This document shows, in pieces, positions 1 to 5,872 of a DNA stretch of 5,872 bases. A program made the translations under genes and the position numbers. Within the stretch, counting starts at the first letter, position 1. Every line of letters starts with the position of its first letter. Below the pieces are notes generated by a model. That model was not told where the DNA came from and did no database searches. It was given only the letters and a program-made list of their open reading frames with translations. The DNA comes from Capsulimonas sp. (GTDB lineage: Bacteria > Armatimonadota > Armatimonadia > Armatimonadales > Capsulimonadaceae): the NCBI GenBank assembly GCA_025963815.1, contig JAOQAA010000071.1, positions 1 to 5,872 on the forward strand, written 5' to 3'.

Positions 1-300
1 GAGATTGTCGGCCAGGTCGGCGATTTGGTCCGCAATTCGCCGGCGATCTTCCTCGGCGTCATTCAGCGCCGCGGCGGCTTGGTCGGCGATGAGGCGCTGC
101 TCGTCCACTTCGGACTGGGCCGCGGTGAGCTGCATCGTCAGGAAAGCGATCTGGTTCTCTCGCTCCTCCAGAAGCCGCGTTTGTTCGGCGGCGAGCGTCT
201 CGGCGTCCGCAAGGCGCGCTTCCAGGGTGGCGCCGCTCGCCAAAGTCTGTGCGCCAAGCGATGGAGCGCACTGTTTCTCTTTGAATGGAGAGAATCTCAT
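1..300 (-). CDS. Coiled-coil protein, N-terminal 100 residues (partial, runs off left edge)
   Basis: The frame is open from an ATG at 300-298 to the window edge, giving 100 residues with no stop and strong G/C third positions, as expected of a real gene. The first 25 residues are Ser/Gly/Ala-rich and non-hydrophobic, so no signal peptide or membrane segment is visible. From about residue 26 to the edge the chain is almost pure helix former (Ala, Glu, Gln, Leu, Arg, Asp) with regularly spaced Leu/Ile, read as a long coiled coil. An IADQ motif occurs at residues 71-74 and again at 89-92, an 18-residue offset. The ATG overlaps the STAS gene stop as ATGA, which implies translational coupling and co-transcription. 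I do not recognise the family. A coiled-coil scaffold or signalling helix ahead of an unseen C-terminal domain is possible, but the domain that would decide function lies outside the window. Confidence 0.72.
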   Translation of the reverse strand, partial: MRFSPFKEKQCAPSLGAQTLASGATLEARLADAETLAAEQTRLLEERENQIAFLTMQLTAAQSEVDEQRLIADQAAAALNDAEEDRRRIADQIADLADNL

Positions 301-602
301 AGCGTTACACCCGCCGCCTCAGCGTCCGTAAGCGTCCGCTGCGTTGGCGCGGCAATGATGGCGGTTCGTCCGTTTTTGGCCAAATCCCGACGCAGCGCGT
401 GCAGGATCTGAAAGGCGGAAAGATCCAATCGGTCCGCCGCCGCAAGTTCGACCGTAACGGTCGACGCCGGCGTATCGGCCAAAGCTTTTTGCGCGCCTTC
501 ATGGAAGGCGGCGGCTTCAAACATGCCGATCGCGCCATTCAATGTCAGTGTTGCGGCGGCGCCGCGCCTGCGGTACGCGACGCTCTTCTTCACGGTTGGC
601 AT
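297..602 (-). CDS. Small STAS-domain protein (anti-sigma-factor antagonist / chemotaxis-associated type)
   Basis: This 101-residue protein is essentially one STAS domain. Residues 17-22 (ATLTLN) form the first strands, 28-42 the first helix, 48-53 (TVTVEL) the central strand, then the signature loop and helix D60-L61-S62-A63-F64-Q65, and 80-86 (TAIIAAP) the next strand. Ser62 sits where SpoIIAA-like antagonists carry the phosphorylatable Ser. Known STAS proteins bind protein partners and switch them according to phosphorylation; the MlaB-like and chemotaxis-linked subgroups need not be phosphorylated. The ORF can also be opened at a TTG at 620-618, adding six residues. I prefer the ATG at 602-600 because a GAGGA (618-614, minus strand) lies 11 nt upstream of it, whereas the TTG has no Shine-Dalgarno. 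The stop overlaps the start of the coiled-coil gene by 4 bp. It is transcribed divergently from the hybrid kinase. No cognate STAS kinase or phosphatase is visible. Confidence 0.82.
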   Translation of the reverse strand: MPTVKKSVAYRRRGAAATLTLNGAIGMFEAAAFHEGAQKALADTPASTVTVELAAADRLDLSAFQILHALRRDLAKNGRTAIIAAPTQRTLTDAEAAGVTL

Positions 603-704
603 GGGGTCGGTATTCCTCAATTTCTAAAATATTTCGCCGGCGTTACCGTGCTGAAGCCATTATCGGCGCATCACACTCGCTTCTTGAGCGTCTTTTTCTG
701 AGAT

Positions 705-718
705 CGTCAAGCTGTCAA
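705..718 (-). promoter_or_regulatory. Tandem TTGAC elements (direct repeat, possible -35 or operator)
   Basis: On the minus strand the sequence reads TTGACAGCTTGACG, two TTGAC units with starts 8 bp apart. The first is a perfect sigma70 -35 hexamer. No convincing -10 element lies 15-19 bp downstream of either copy, so a regulator-binding direct repeat is an equal possibility. A third TTGAC occurs on the plus strand at 757-761. Confidence 0.3.
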
Positions 719-767
719 TTCAACCTAAGTAAGCACACCCTCCCTGCCGACAATTTTTGACGAGAGT

Positions 768-782
768 CGCGCTTTGAGCGCG
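768..782. other. Perfect 6-bp GC-rich hairpin upstream of the kinase start
   Basis: CGCGCT at 768-773 pairs perfectly with AGCGCG at 777-782 across a 3-nt TTG loop. It ends 26 nt before the kinase ATG. It is not followed by a T run on either strand, so it is not an intrinsic terminator. It could be a 5' leader structure, a small operator palindrome, or chance. Confidence 0.35.
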
Positions 783-808
783 CAGATTGTGGATGACTGG
801 AAATTCTC

Positions 809-3800
809 ATGGCCTATCCGATCCCCGAAAATGAAGAAGCTAGACTTCAGGCGCTGCGCCAGTATCGCATCCTTGGCACATCCGCCGAAACTTCCTTCGA
901 TCGAATTACGGCGCTCGCGGCCCGCATCTTTGATATGCCGATCGTTTTGATCAGCCTGGTCGGTGAGGAGCGCCAGTGGCTAAAATCCCATCACGGCGTT
1001 GATGTGTGTGAGACTGACCGCGATATCGCCTTTTGTGCCCACGCCATCCTGTCGCCGGACGTGATGGTGGTTGAAAACGCCCTGCTCGATCCCCGTTTTG
1101 CGGAAAATCCTTTGGTCGTGAACGATCCTAAACTGCGGTTCTATGCCGGCGCCCCTCTGATCACGCACGATGGTTTGAATATTGGGACTCTGTGCTTGAT
1201 TGATACAAAGCCTCGTGTGTTTATCCAGGAGCAGCGGGAAAGCCTGGCGGATATGGCGGCCATGGCGATGCGTGAAATGGATCTGCGCCTGCGCTCCGAG
1301 GATCTGGCGGCGAGTTACTTGCGCGAGCGGGACGCGAACGAACGTTTTTCCGCCGTCACCAAATATATGCCCGGCGTAATCTTCGCGCTGGATGAGAATG
1401 GCGTGTATACGCTGCTGGACGGAGCCGCGGTGCGCTCCGGCGGTTTAGACCCAGTGAGCGTGATCGGCCGCTCTTATCTGGAAGTGCTAAGCGATGCGCC
1501 CGATCTTCGTGATTGCGTCACCTATGCTTTGAAAGGCGAAATGACCTCGTGGATCGGTGAGTTTCAGGAGACCTGTTACGAGACGCATGGACGGGCGACT
1601 CGGGACGCGGATGGGCGGATCACCGGCCTGATCGCCGTCTCCAACGACATCACGCTGCGGCGCTCGACGGAGCAGGAACTGCGCCGTGTCGTGCTGCAAA
1701 CGGAGCATTTGCTGGCCTCCCTGACGTCCATTCTGATCGGTGTGGATGAAACCGGTCTCGTGACCGCGTGGAGCGCCGCCGCCTCTCGTCTCTTTGGGAA
1801 GGCAAGCCTGGATGTGGTAGGTAAGCCCTTCGCCGATAGCGGCGTGCTGTGGGACTGGATCGAGGTCATGCGCGCGGTACGTGAATGCAAGGCGACATCG
1901 CAGGTGGTTCGTTTGGACGATCTGGGCTATGTACGCGGCGATGGCTCTGAGAGCATTCTCGGGGTCAGCATTAACCCCATCACGGAAGCATCGGGCCGAA
2001 ATATGGGGTTTTTGGTGCTGGCTGCGGATGTTTCCCGGCGTCGTCAGGAAGAAGAAGCGCTGCGAGAGGCCGAATTGAAGTTCCGGTCGATCTTTGAAAA
2101 CGCCGTGGAGGGCATTTTTCAATCGACACTGGATGGCCGTTTTATTAGCATCAACCCCGCGTTTGCGCGCATCGCGGGTTATGATTCGCCCGAAGCTTTG
2201 ATGACCGAAGTGACGGATATCACGCAGCATTTTTACGTCGTTCCGTGTCAGCGAAAGGAATTTATCCTGCGGCTGATCACTGACGGCATTATCAACGATT
2301 TTCCGATCCAGTTCCGGCGCAAGGATGGGGATCTGGGGTGGATCACCACGTCGGCGCGTACGATCCTGGATGCGCAGGGCCAGATCGCCTACCTGGAAGG
2401 GAGCGTCCTGGACATTACGGAGCGAAAGCGCGCGGAAGAAGGCGTGCGTCAGCTGGCGGCGATCGTGGAGGCGTCTGACGACGCAATTATCGGCAAGACG
2501 CTGGACGACGTCATTGTGAGCTGGAACCCGGGCGCCGAGCGGCTGTACGGTTACACCGCCGAGGAAGCGATCGGACAGCAGTTCGGCGTACTGGTTCCGC
2601 CGGCCAAATCTTCCGACGGGGAGCCGTCGCTGATAGAGCGGCTGATGCGTACGGATCCGATCAGCAGCTTCGAAACCGCTCGCGTCGCGAAGGATGCCCG
2701 GATCGTCGATATCTCCGTCAGCATCTCGCTGATCCGCAACGCCGAGGGCGAGCCGGTCGGCGTGTCGTCGATCGCTCGCGATATTACCGATCAAAGACAG
2801 GCCCAGCAGGAGCTTGCGGATACGGCGTTCGAATTGGAATGGCGCAACTGGGAACTGGCCGAAGCGCGCGACGCCGCGCTCGCCGCCGCCCGCCTGAAGT
2901 CCGAGTTCCTCGCCAATATGAGCCACGAGATCCGCACGCCGATGAACGGCGTTATCGGCATGATTGACGTGCTGCTCAATACGCCGCTGGACGAAGGGCA
3001 ATATGACTGCGCGCGCACTGTCAAGCAGTGCGCTGACGCCCTGATGACCGTTATCAACGATATCCTCGACTTTAGCAAAATCGAGGCGGGCAAAATGACG
3101 ATTGAGGCGGTCGAGTTTACGCTGCACGATCTTTTGGAGGATGTCGCGGTTCTGCTGTCCGCCAAGGGGGCGGAAAAAGGCCAGGAACTGGTTTGTTCGC
3201 TGCCGCCAATGTCGTTCGCTCCGACGTTTGGAGCAGGCCGCCTGATGGGCGATCCCAGCCGACTGCGGCAGGTGGCGACGAACCTCTTGAGCAACGCCGT
3301 CAAGTTTACAGATGAGGGCGGGGAAGTCGTGCTCGGCGCTGAGCTGATTTCTGAAAACGCCGCCGAGGCCCAGTGGCGTATCTTCGTTCGTGACAATGGG
3401 ATCGGAATTCCCAAGGCGCGCCAAGAAGCGATCTTTGAAAGCTTCACGCAGGCGGATGGTTCGACGACGCGAAAGTATGGCGGAACAGGGCTGGGATTGA
3501 CGATCTGCCGGCAGTTGGTGGAGCTAATGGGCGGCACGCTGGGGGTTGAAAGCGAGGAAGGGCAGGGGAGCACCTTCTTCTTTACGCTGACCTTTGAAAA
3601 GCAAGTTACCGGACAGCATACGGCGCGGCTTCCAAGAGTTTTGCCGCCGCTGCGCGTACTGACAGTGGATGAAAGCGGGGAATGCCGTCGTAACGTGAGC
3701 TCACTGCTGCGGGCATGGGGATGCGAGGCGAGTGAAGTGGCCGATGAGGCAGGCGCGCTGGCGATGCTGTCCGGCGATTTGCGAGACGGTGTGGATGCGG

Positions 3801-4861
3801 TGCTGATCGATGCGGAGCTTGGCGGAGGCGCTGCGCGGCGTCTGAAGATGTGGGCGAGCCTGGCGGATGTGCCGGTGATCCTGCTCGCCGGTCGTGAGGT
3901 GCGCAGTCAGGAAGAGGACGCCGGTCTGTTTGCGGCGCGTGTGCGCAAGCCGCTGCGTCAATCCGATCTGTTCCAGACGCTTTCGCTCCTCTTCGGCAGC
4001 GGTGAACCGGCTGACCGCAGGGACGCGGAGCGCCCGGCTGAGACGCGGCTGGAGGACGCCGCAAGGTCGGCGCGCATCCTGCTGACGGAGGACACGCCCA
4101 TCAATCAGAAAGTGGCGCGCCGTTTGTTAGAACAGGCGGGGTACGATCTCGCGGGTCTCACAATCGCGAACCATGGCGCGGAAGCCGTCGCGGCCGTACA
4201 GTCGGATACATTCGATCTGATCCTGATGGATGTGCAGATGCCCGGTATGGACGGCCTTGCCGCCACCGCCGCCATTCGCGCCTGGGAGCGCGGATCGGGC
4301 CGGTCACGCACGCCGATCATCGCCATGACCGCTCACGCGATGAGCGGCGACCGGGATCGCTGCATCGAGGCGGGCATGGATGATTATATTACGAAGCCGA
4401 TCAATGCGCCGGACCTTTACTGCGCTCTGAATCGCCATTTGGCCTCGGTTACTGTCTCTGCGTCGCCGATGGAAGCCGATGACTTCTTTGCGGAAATTGC
4501 CGAGGATGTCTTGGATTCCTCGCGTCTGAAAAATCTATGCGGAGGTGATACGAGCTTTGAACGCGAGATGCTGGTGGAGTTCTTCGAATCCGCCCCGAAA
4601 ATGCACCTTCGCTGTGTGATGATGCATGAGATCGAGGATTTTATGGGCTTGGAGCATTGGGCGCATACGCTGAAGGGCGCGTCCTCGGCAATCGGCGCGG
4701 TCCGTCTCGCGGATCGGTGTCAGGAGTGGGAAGCGCTGGCGGTGGAGGAAGATGCTGCCGGGGCAGCGGACCTGGCCGGCAAAATTCAGATGGAAATGGA
4801 TCGCGTGATGGTTTATCTTCAAGAACGAATCGAAATAGTAAGCGCCTTGTGCGCAAAATAA
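809..4861 (+). CDS. Soluble multi-PAS hybrid histidine kinase (GAF-PAS x4-HisKA-HATPase-REC-REC-HPt)
   Basis: The protein has 1350 residues and no membrane segment, so it should sense cytoplasmic signals. Domains in order: GAF about 24-160, of the common FCAHAIL / FYAGAPL / GTLCLID type; PAS1 about 180-284; PAS2 about 297-410; PAS3 about 422-540, with a clear INPAFARIAGY core; PAS4 about 546-663, with WNPGAERLYGY; a helical linker about 664-697; HisKA about 697-762 with MSHEIRTP, phospho-acceptor His706; HATPase_c about 810-930 with N box Asn825 and Asn829, G1 DNGIGIP at 862-868 and G2 GGTGLGL at 891-897; receiver 1 about 948-1062, degenerate; receiver 2 about 1088-1211, with E1094, D1095, D1141, T1174 and K1196; HPt about 1240-1340 with AHTLKG, His1286. 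This is the BarA/ArcB-type internal phosphorelay His-Asp-His-Asp. The GAF/PAS ligands cannot be read from the sequence. The ATG at 809 has only a weak GGAAA upstream, but the GAF family's conserved N-terminus begins right here, which supports this start. The response regulator follows after 48 nt. Confidence 0.96.
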   Translation: MAYPIPENEEARLQALRQYRILGTSAETSFDRITALAARIFDMPIVLISLVGEERQWLKSHHGVDVCETDRDIAFCAHAILSPDVMVVENALLDPRFAENPLVVNDPKLRFYAGAPLITHDGLNIGTLCLIDTKPRVFIQEQRESLADMAAMAMREMDLRLRSEDLAASYLRERDANERFSAVTKYMPGVIFALDENGVYTLLDGAAVRSGGLDPVSVIGRSYLEVLSDAPDLRDCVTYALKGEMTSWIGEFQETCYETHGRATRDADGRITGLIAVSNDITLRRSTEQELRRVVLQTEHLLASLTSILIGVDETGLVTAWSAAASRLFGKASLDVVGKPFADSGVLWDWIEVMRAVRECKATSQVVRLDDLGYVRGDGSESILGVSINPITEASGRNMGFLVLAADVSRRRQEEEALREAELKFRSIFENAVEGIFQSTLDGRFISINPAFARIAGYDSPEALMTEVTDITQHFYVVPCQRKEFILRLITDGIINDFPIQFRRKDGDLGWITTSARTILDAQGQIAYLEGSVLDITERKRAEEGVRQLAAIVEASDDAIIGKTLDDVIVSWNPGAERLYGYTAEEAIGQQFGVLVPPAKSSDGEPSLIERLMRTDPISSFETARVAKDARIVDISVSISLIRNAEGEPVGVSSIARDITDQRQAQQELADTAFELEWRNWELAEARDAALAAARLKSEFLANMSHEIRTPMNGVIGMIDVLLNTPLDEGQYDCARTVKQCADALMTVINDILDFSKIEAGKMTIEAVEFTLHDLLEDVAVLLSAKGAEKGQELVCSLPPMSFAPTFGAGRLMGDPSRLRQVATNLLSNAVKFTDEGGEVVLGAELISENAAEAQWRIFVRDNGIGIPKARQEAIFESFTQADGSTTRKYGGTGLGLTICRQLVELMGGTLGVESEEGQGSTFFFTLTFEKQVTGQHTARLPRVLPPLRVLTVDESGECRRNVSSLLRAWGCEASEVADEAGALAMLSGDLRDGVDAVLIDAELGGGAARRLKMWASLADVPVILLAGREVRSQEEDAGLFAARVRKPLRQSDLFQTLSLLFGSGEPADRRDAERPAETRLEDAARSARILLTEDTPINQKVARRLLEQAGYDLAGLTIANHGAEAVAAVQSDTFDLILMDVQMPGMDGLAATAAIRAWERGSGRSRTPIIAMTAHAMSGDRDRCIEAGMDDYITKPINAPDLYCALNRHLASVTVSASPMEADDFFAEIAEDVLDSSRLKNLCGGDTSFEREMLVEFFESAPKMHLRCVMMHEIEDFMGLEHWAHTLKGASSAIGAVRLADRCQEWEALAVEEDAAGAADLAGKIQMEMDRVMVYLQERIEIVSALCAK

Positions 4862-4909
4862 TACTGAAAATTTACGAGGTTTTCGCCGAAAATATTGATG
4901 GGTAGAATT

Positions 4910-5317
4910 ATGAAAATCATTATCGCTGAAGACGATCCGGTTTCGATGCGAGCACTGCGTACGGTGCTGGAGGGACTAGGACACCAAGTGACTGCCGTCG
5001 CTAACGGGGTTCAGGCATGGGCTGCGCTGCAAGCCGAAACATTCGCCATTGTCATTACCGACTGGATGATGCCTGAGATGGACGGGATTGAGCTATGCCG
5101 GAATATCCGAGCGCGCAAAAACGTCCCCTATACCTGCGTGATCCTTCTGACCGCGAAGCAGACGCGGGAAGACCGCGTTCAGGGGCTGAACGCCGGCGCC
5201 GACGTCTTTTTGACGAAGCCGCTGGATCGATCCGATTTGATTGCGCGGCTGCAGGTCGCCGAGCGGATTCTGATGCTGGAACAGGGCAACTCGCCGGCCA
5301 AAGTGAGAGCCGCCTAA
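4910..5317 (+). CDS. Single-domain CheY-like response regulator
   Basis: This 135-residue protein is one receiver domain. It has the acidic pocket E7, D8 and D9, phospho-acceptor Asp51 in TDWMMPEMDG, Thr81 in LLTAK and Lys103 in LTKPLD, so every catalytic position is present. After the last helix (LIARLQVAERILMLE, about 110-124) only 11 residues remain, so there is no DNA-binding, GGDEF or phosphatase output. It probably acts by binding a partner or as an intermediate in a relay. The preferred start is the ATG at 4910, which gives the family-typical MKIIIAEDD. In-frame alternatives at 4898 (ATG) and 4895 (TTG) add four or five residues. A weak GGGTAGA at 4900-4906 precedes 4910. The 48-nt gap after the kinase stop contains no terminator, so the two genes are probably co-transcribed, and the kinase HPt (His1286) is the likely phosphodonor. 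That partnership is an inference. Confidence 0.93.
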   Translation: MKIIIAEDDPVSMRALRTVLEGLGHQVTAVANGVQAWAALQAETFAIVITDWMMPEMDGIELCRNIRARKNVPYTCVILLTAKQTREDRVQGLNAGADVFLTKPLDRSDLIARLQVAERILMLEQGNSPAKVRAA

Positions 5318-5433
5318 TGCCTGTGTCGCCCTGAGTGACGTTCTGATATTGGGAGGCAATCGCCGCCGAGCACTTCTCATGCGGCACGCGCGAGCCAAGC
5401 GGACGGCGCATCATCGCGTCGAACGCCGCCTCC

Positions 5434-5439
5434 TATAAT
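5434..5439 (+). promoter_or_regulatory. Candidate -10 element (TATAAT) for the exported-protein gene
   Basis: A perfect TATAAT lies at the point where GC-rich sequence turns A/T-rich, 109 nt before the TTG start of the next gene. There is no good -35 at 16-18 bp upstream (TCATCG at 5411-5416 is the 17-bp position) and no TGn extension. A second weaker hexamer, GATAAT at 5482-5487, overlaps the DnaA-box-like site. A promoter here would give a leader of about 100 nt. Confidence 0.35.
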
Positions 5440-5477
5440 TTTCGTCGCGATCCAAAAAGCTTCTTTTCTCCTGTTTT

Positions 5478-5486
5478 TGTGGATAA
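5478..5486 (-). other. Perfect DnaA-box 9-mer (single copy)
   Basis: The plus strand reads TGTGGATAA, the exact reverse complement of the consensus DnaA box TTATCCACA. It lies between the candidate promoter and the exported-protein gene. A one-mismatch relative, TGTGGATGA, occurs at 788-796 just before the kinase start. One perfect box with no cluster and no AT-rich unwinding region does not make an origin. It could be a DnaA regulatory site or chance. Confidence 0.3.
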
Positions 5487-5536
5487 TCTGCTTGGTTGTT
5501 AGCCGCGCTACAAACAAGTGGACGCACACAAAATCT

Positions 5537-5541
5537 GGAGG
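5537..5541 (+). promoter_or_regulatory. Strong Shine-Dalgarno (GGAGG) that fixes a TTG start
   Basis: GGAGG lies 7 nt before the TTG at 5549. It is the best ribosome binding site in the window. No ATG is available in frame before the signal peptide, so this site decides the start. Confidence 0.7.
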
Positions 5542-5548
5542 GAATTTC

Positions 5549-5872
5549 TTGAGAATCCGACTACTGTTACTGCTGATTCTCGCGCTGGCCTTTCCGGCCC
5601 TTGCGCTTGCGGATGATCTACCTGGCCCTTACGTCTACAAATCCAGTGTTCGCCTCAACACCCAGCACTATTTGGTGTACTGGCCCACTCCCACCGCCAA
5701 GGAGCCCCAATACCTCACGGGAAGCTGGGTTCCCAAGCTGAACTTCAACGTGCAAGGCCCTCTTGAGGGCGGCAGTCAAATCACTGTGAAGTTTACCAAG
5801 CCCGGCGGCGCCAAGTGGATCAGCCGCGATCTCAGAACCGACGAGACCGCCGCCGATTCATTCCAAAGTTTT
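5549..5872 (+). CDS. Exported protein of unknown function, N-terminal 108 residues (partial, runs off right edge)
   Basis: The frame is open from a TTG start to the window end. It begins with a classic Sec signal peptide: basic n-region MRIR, hydrophobic core about residues 5-18 rich in Leu/Ala, and an A19-L20-A21 motif with probable cleavage before Asp22. There is no lipobox Cys, so it should be a soluble periplasmic or secreted protein, or one anchored by a later segment. The mature part (22-108) is rich in Tyr, Trp, Thr, Val and Pro with alternating hydrophobic stretches (YLVYW at 41-45, KLNFNVQG at 63-70, QITVKFT at 77-83), which suggests a beta-sandwich-like fold. No catalytic motif is visible, and I do not recognise the family. 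It probably has its own promoter in 5318-5548 and need not be linked to the kinase operon. Confidence 0.78.
   Translation, partial: MRIRLLLLLILALAFPALALADDLPGPYVYKSSVRLNTQHYLVYWPTPTAKEPQYLTGSWVPKLNFNVQGPLEGGSQITVKFTKPGGAKWISRDLRTDETAADSFQSF

Larger units (their letters stand above)
603..808. promoter_or_regulatory. Divergent intergenic control region
   Basis: This is the only space between two divergent transcription units, so promoters for both should lie here. On the minus strand, GATAAT at 664-659 with TCAAGA at 687-682 (17-bp spacing) is a weak sigma70-like candidate for the STAS gene. A perfect TTGACA at 718-713 and a TTGACG at 710-705, also on the minus strand, lack good -10 partners. 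On the plus strand TTGACG at 757-762 likewise lacks a -10 match at 16-18 bp. A 6-bp GC-rich hairpin lies at 768-782. I find no open gene here; the overlapping plus-strand frames are shadows of the minus-strand genes. The promoter assignments are tentative; that the region is regulatory follows from the gene layout. Confidence 0.55.
5318..5548. other. Intergenic region between the response regulator and the exported-protein gene
   Basis: No credible gene is seen here; minus-strand frames over its left part are shadows of the regulator gene. The left part is GC-rich with only weak inverted repeats (for example CGGCG near 5403 and CGCCG near 5425) and no T-tailed terminator hairpin. The right part, from about 5431, turns A/T-rich and holds a TATAAT hexamer, a DnaA-box-like 9-mer and the ribosome binding site of the next gene, so it is probably a promoter and leader. 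Confidence 0.5.

Noticed and set aside
603..620. TTG at 620-618 as the start of the STAS protein
   Set aside because: It has no Shine-Dalgarno, while a GAGGA inside this stretch is placed to serve the ATG at 602. It is kept only as an alternative.
5..701. Plus-strand open frames across 5-331, 25-411 and 399-701
   Set aside because: They are antisense to the STAS and coiled-coil genes, have Arg/Ser-rich low-complexity products, and show no recognisable domain or good ribosome binding site.
878..1288. Bilin-binding phytochrome-type GAF domain
   Set aside because: The GAF belongs to the common FCAHAIL/FYAGAPL family found at the N-terminus of many kinases, and I see no phytochrome DIP or PHY-domain features; the cysteines at 67 and 76 are not in a phytochrome chromophore motif.
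1487..3424. A 645-residue open frame on the minus strand, plus a 260-residue one at 2791-3573
   Set aside because: Both lie wholly inside the kinase gene, whose plus-strand product has unmistakable PAS, HisKA and HATPase motifs. The antisense translations show no domain and are the usual shadow frames of GC-rich coding DNA.
5318..5440. Intrinsic terminator after the response regulator
   Set aside because: Only short imperfect inverted repeats are present and none is followed by a T tract. The TATAAT and TTTT near 5434-5441 do not follow a stable stem.
5440..5550. Replication origin suggested by the DnaA box
   Set aside because: There is one perfect box only, no cluster, no dnaA/dnaN/gyrB neighbours and no clear AT-rich unwinding element.

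Overview
The window looks like chromosomal DNA from a fairly GC-rich, probably Gram-negative bacterium. The evidence is strong G/C preference at third codon positions, a long soluble multi-PAS hybrid histidine kinase, and a secretory signal peptide on the last gene. I cannot fix the phylum from the sequence. The style (very long PAS-rich kinases, TTG starts, weak Shine-Dalgarno sites) would fit environmental groups such as Acidobacteriota or Armatimonadota, but that is only an impression.

Layout from left to right. (1) Positions 1-602, minus strand: a two-gene unit. A small STAS-domain protein comes first, and a coiled-coil protein that starts on a 4-bp ATGA overlap follows it and runs off the left edge. 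(2) Positions 603-808: a divergent intergenic region with TTGAC-type elements and a small GC-rich hairpin. (3) Positions 809-4861, plus strand: one very large (1350 aa) cytoplasmic hybrid histidine kinase with the order GAF, four PAS domains, HisKA, HATPase_c, degenerate receiver, canonical receiver, HPt. (4) Positions 4910-5317, plus strand: a single-domain CheY-like response regulator 48 nt downstream, very likely in the same operon. (5) Positions 5318-5548: an intergenic region with a perfect TATAAT hexamer and a perfect DnaA-box 9-mer. (6) Positions 5549-5872, plus strand: the N-terminal part of an exported protein of unknown function, cut by the right edge.

Working model: the kinase senses an intracellular signal through GAF/PAS domains and autophosphorylates His706. 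It passes phosphate to Asp1141 of its second receiver and then to His1286 of its HPt. The small response regulator (acceptor Asp51) is the obvious final target and would act by protein-protein contact, because it has no output domain. The divergent STAS/coiled-coil pair may be a partner-switch or chemosensory-type module sharing the control region, but nothing in the sequence proves a functional link. I see no mobile elements, CRISPR arrays, tRNA or rRNA genes. The biology is mostly a recognisable signalling locus. The less ordinary points are the STAS/coiled-coil pair, the pseudo-receiver in the kinase and the unrecognised exported protein.
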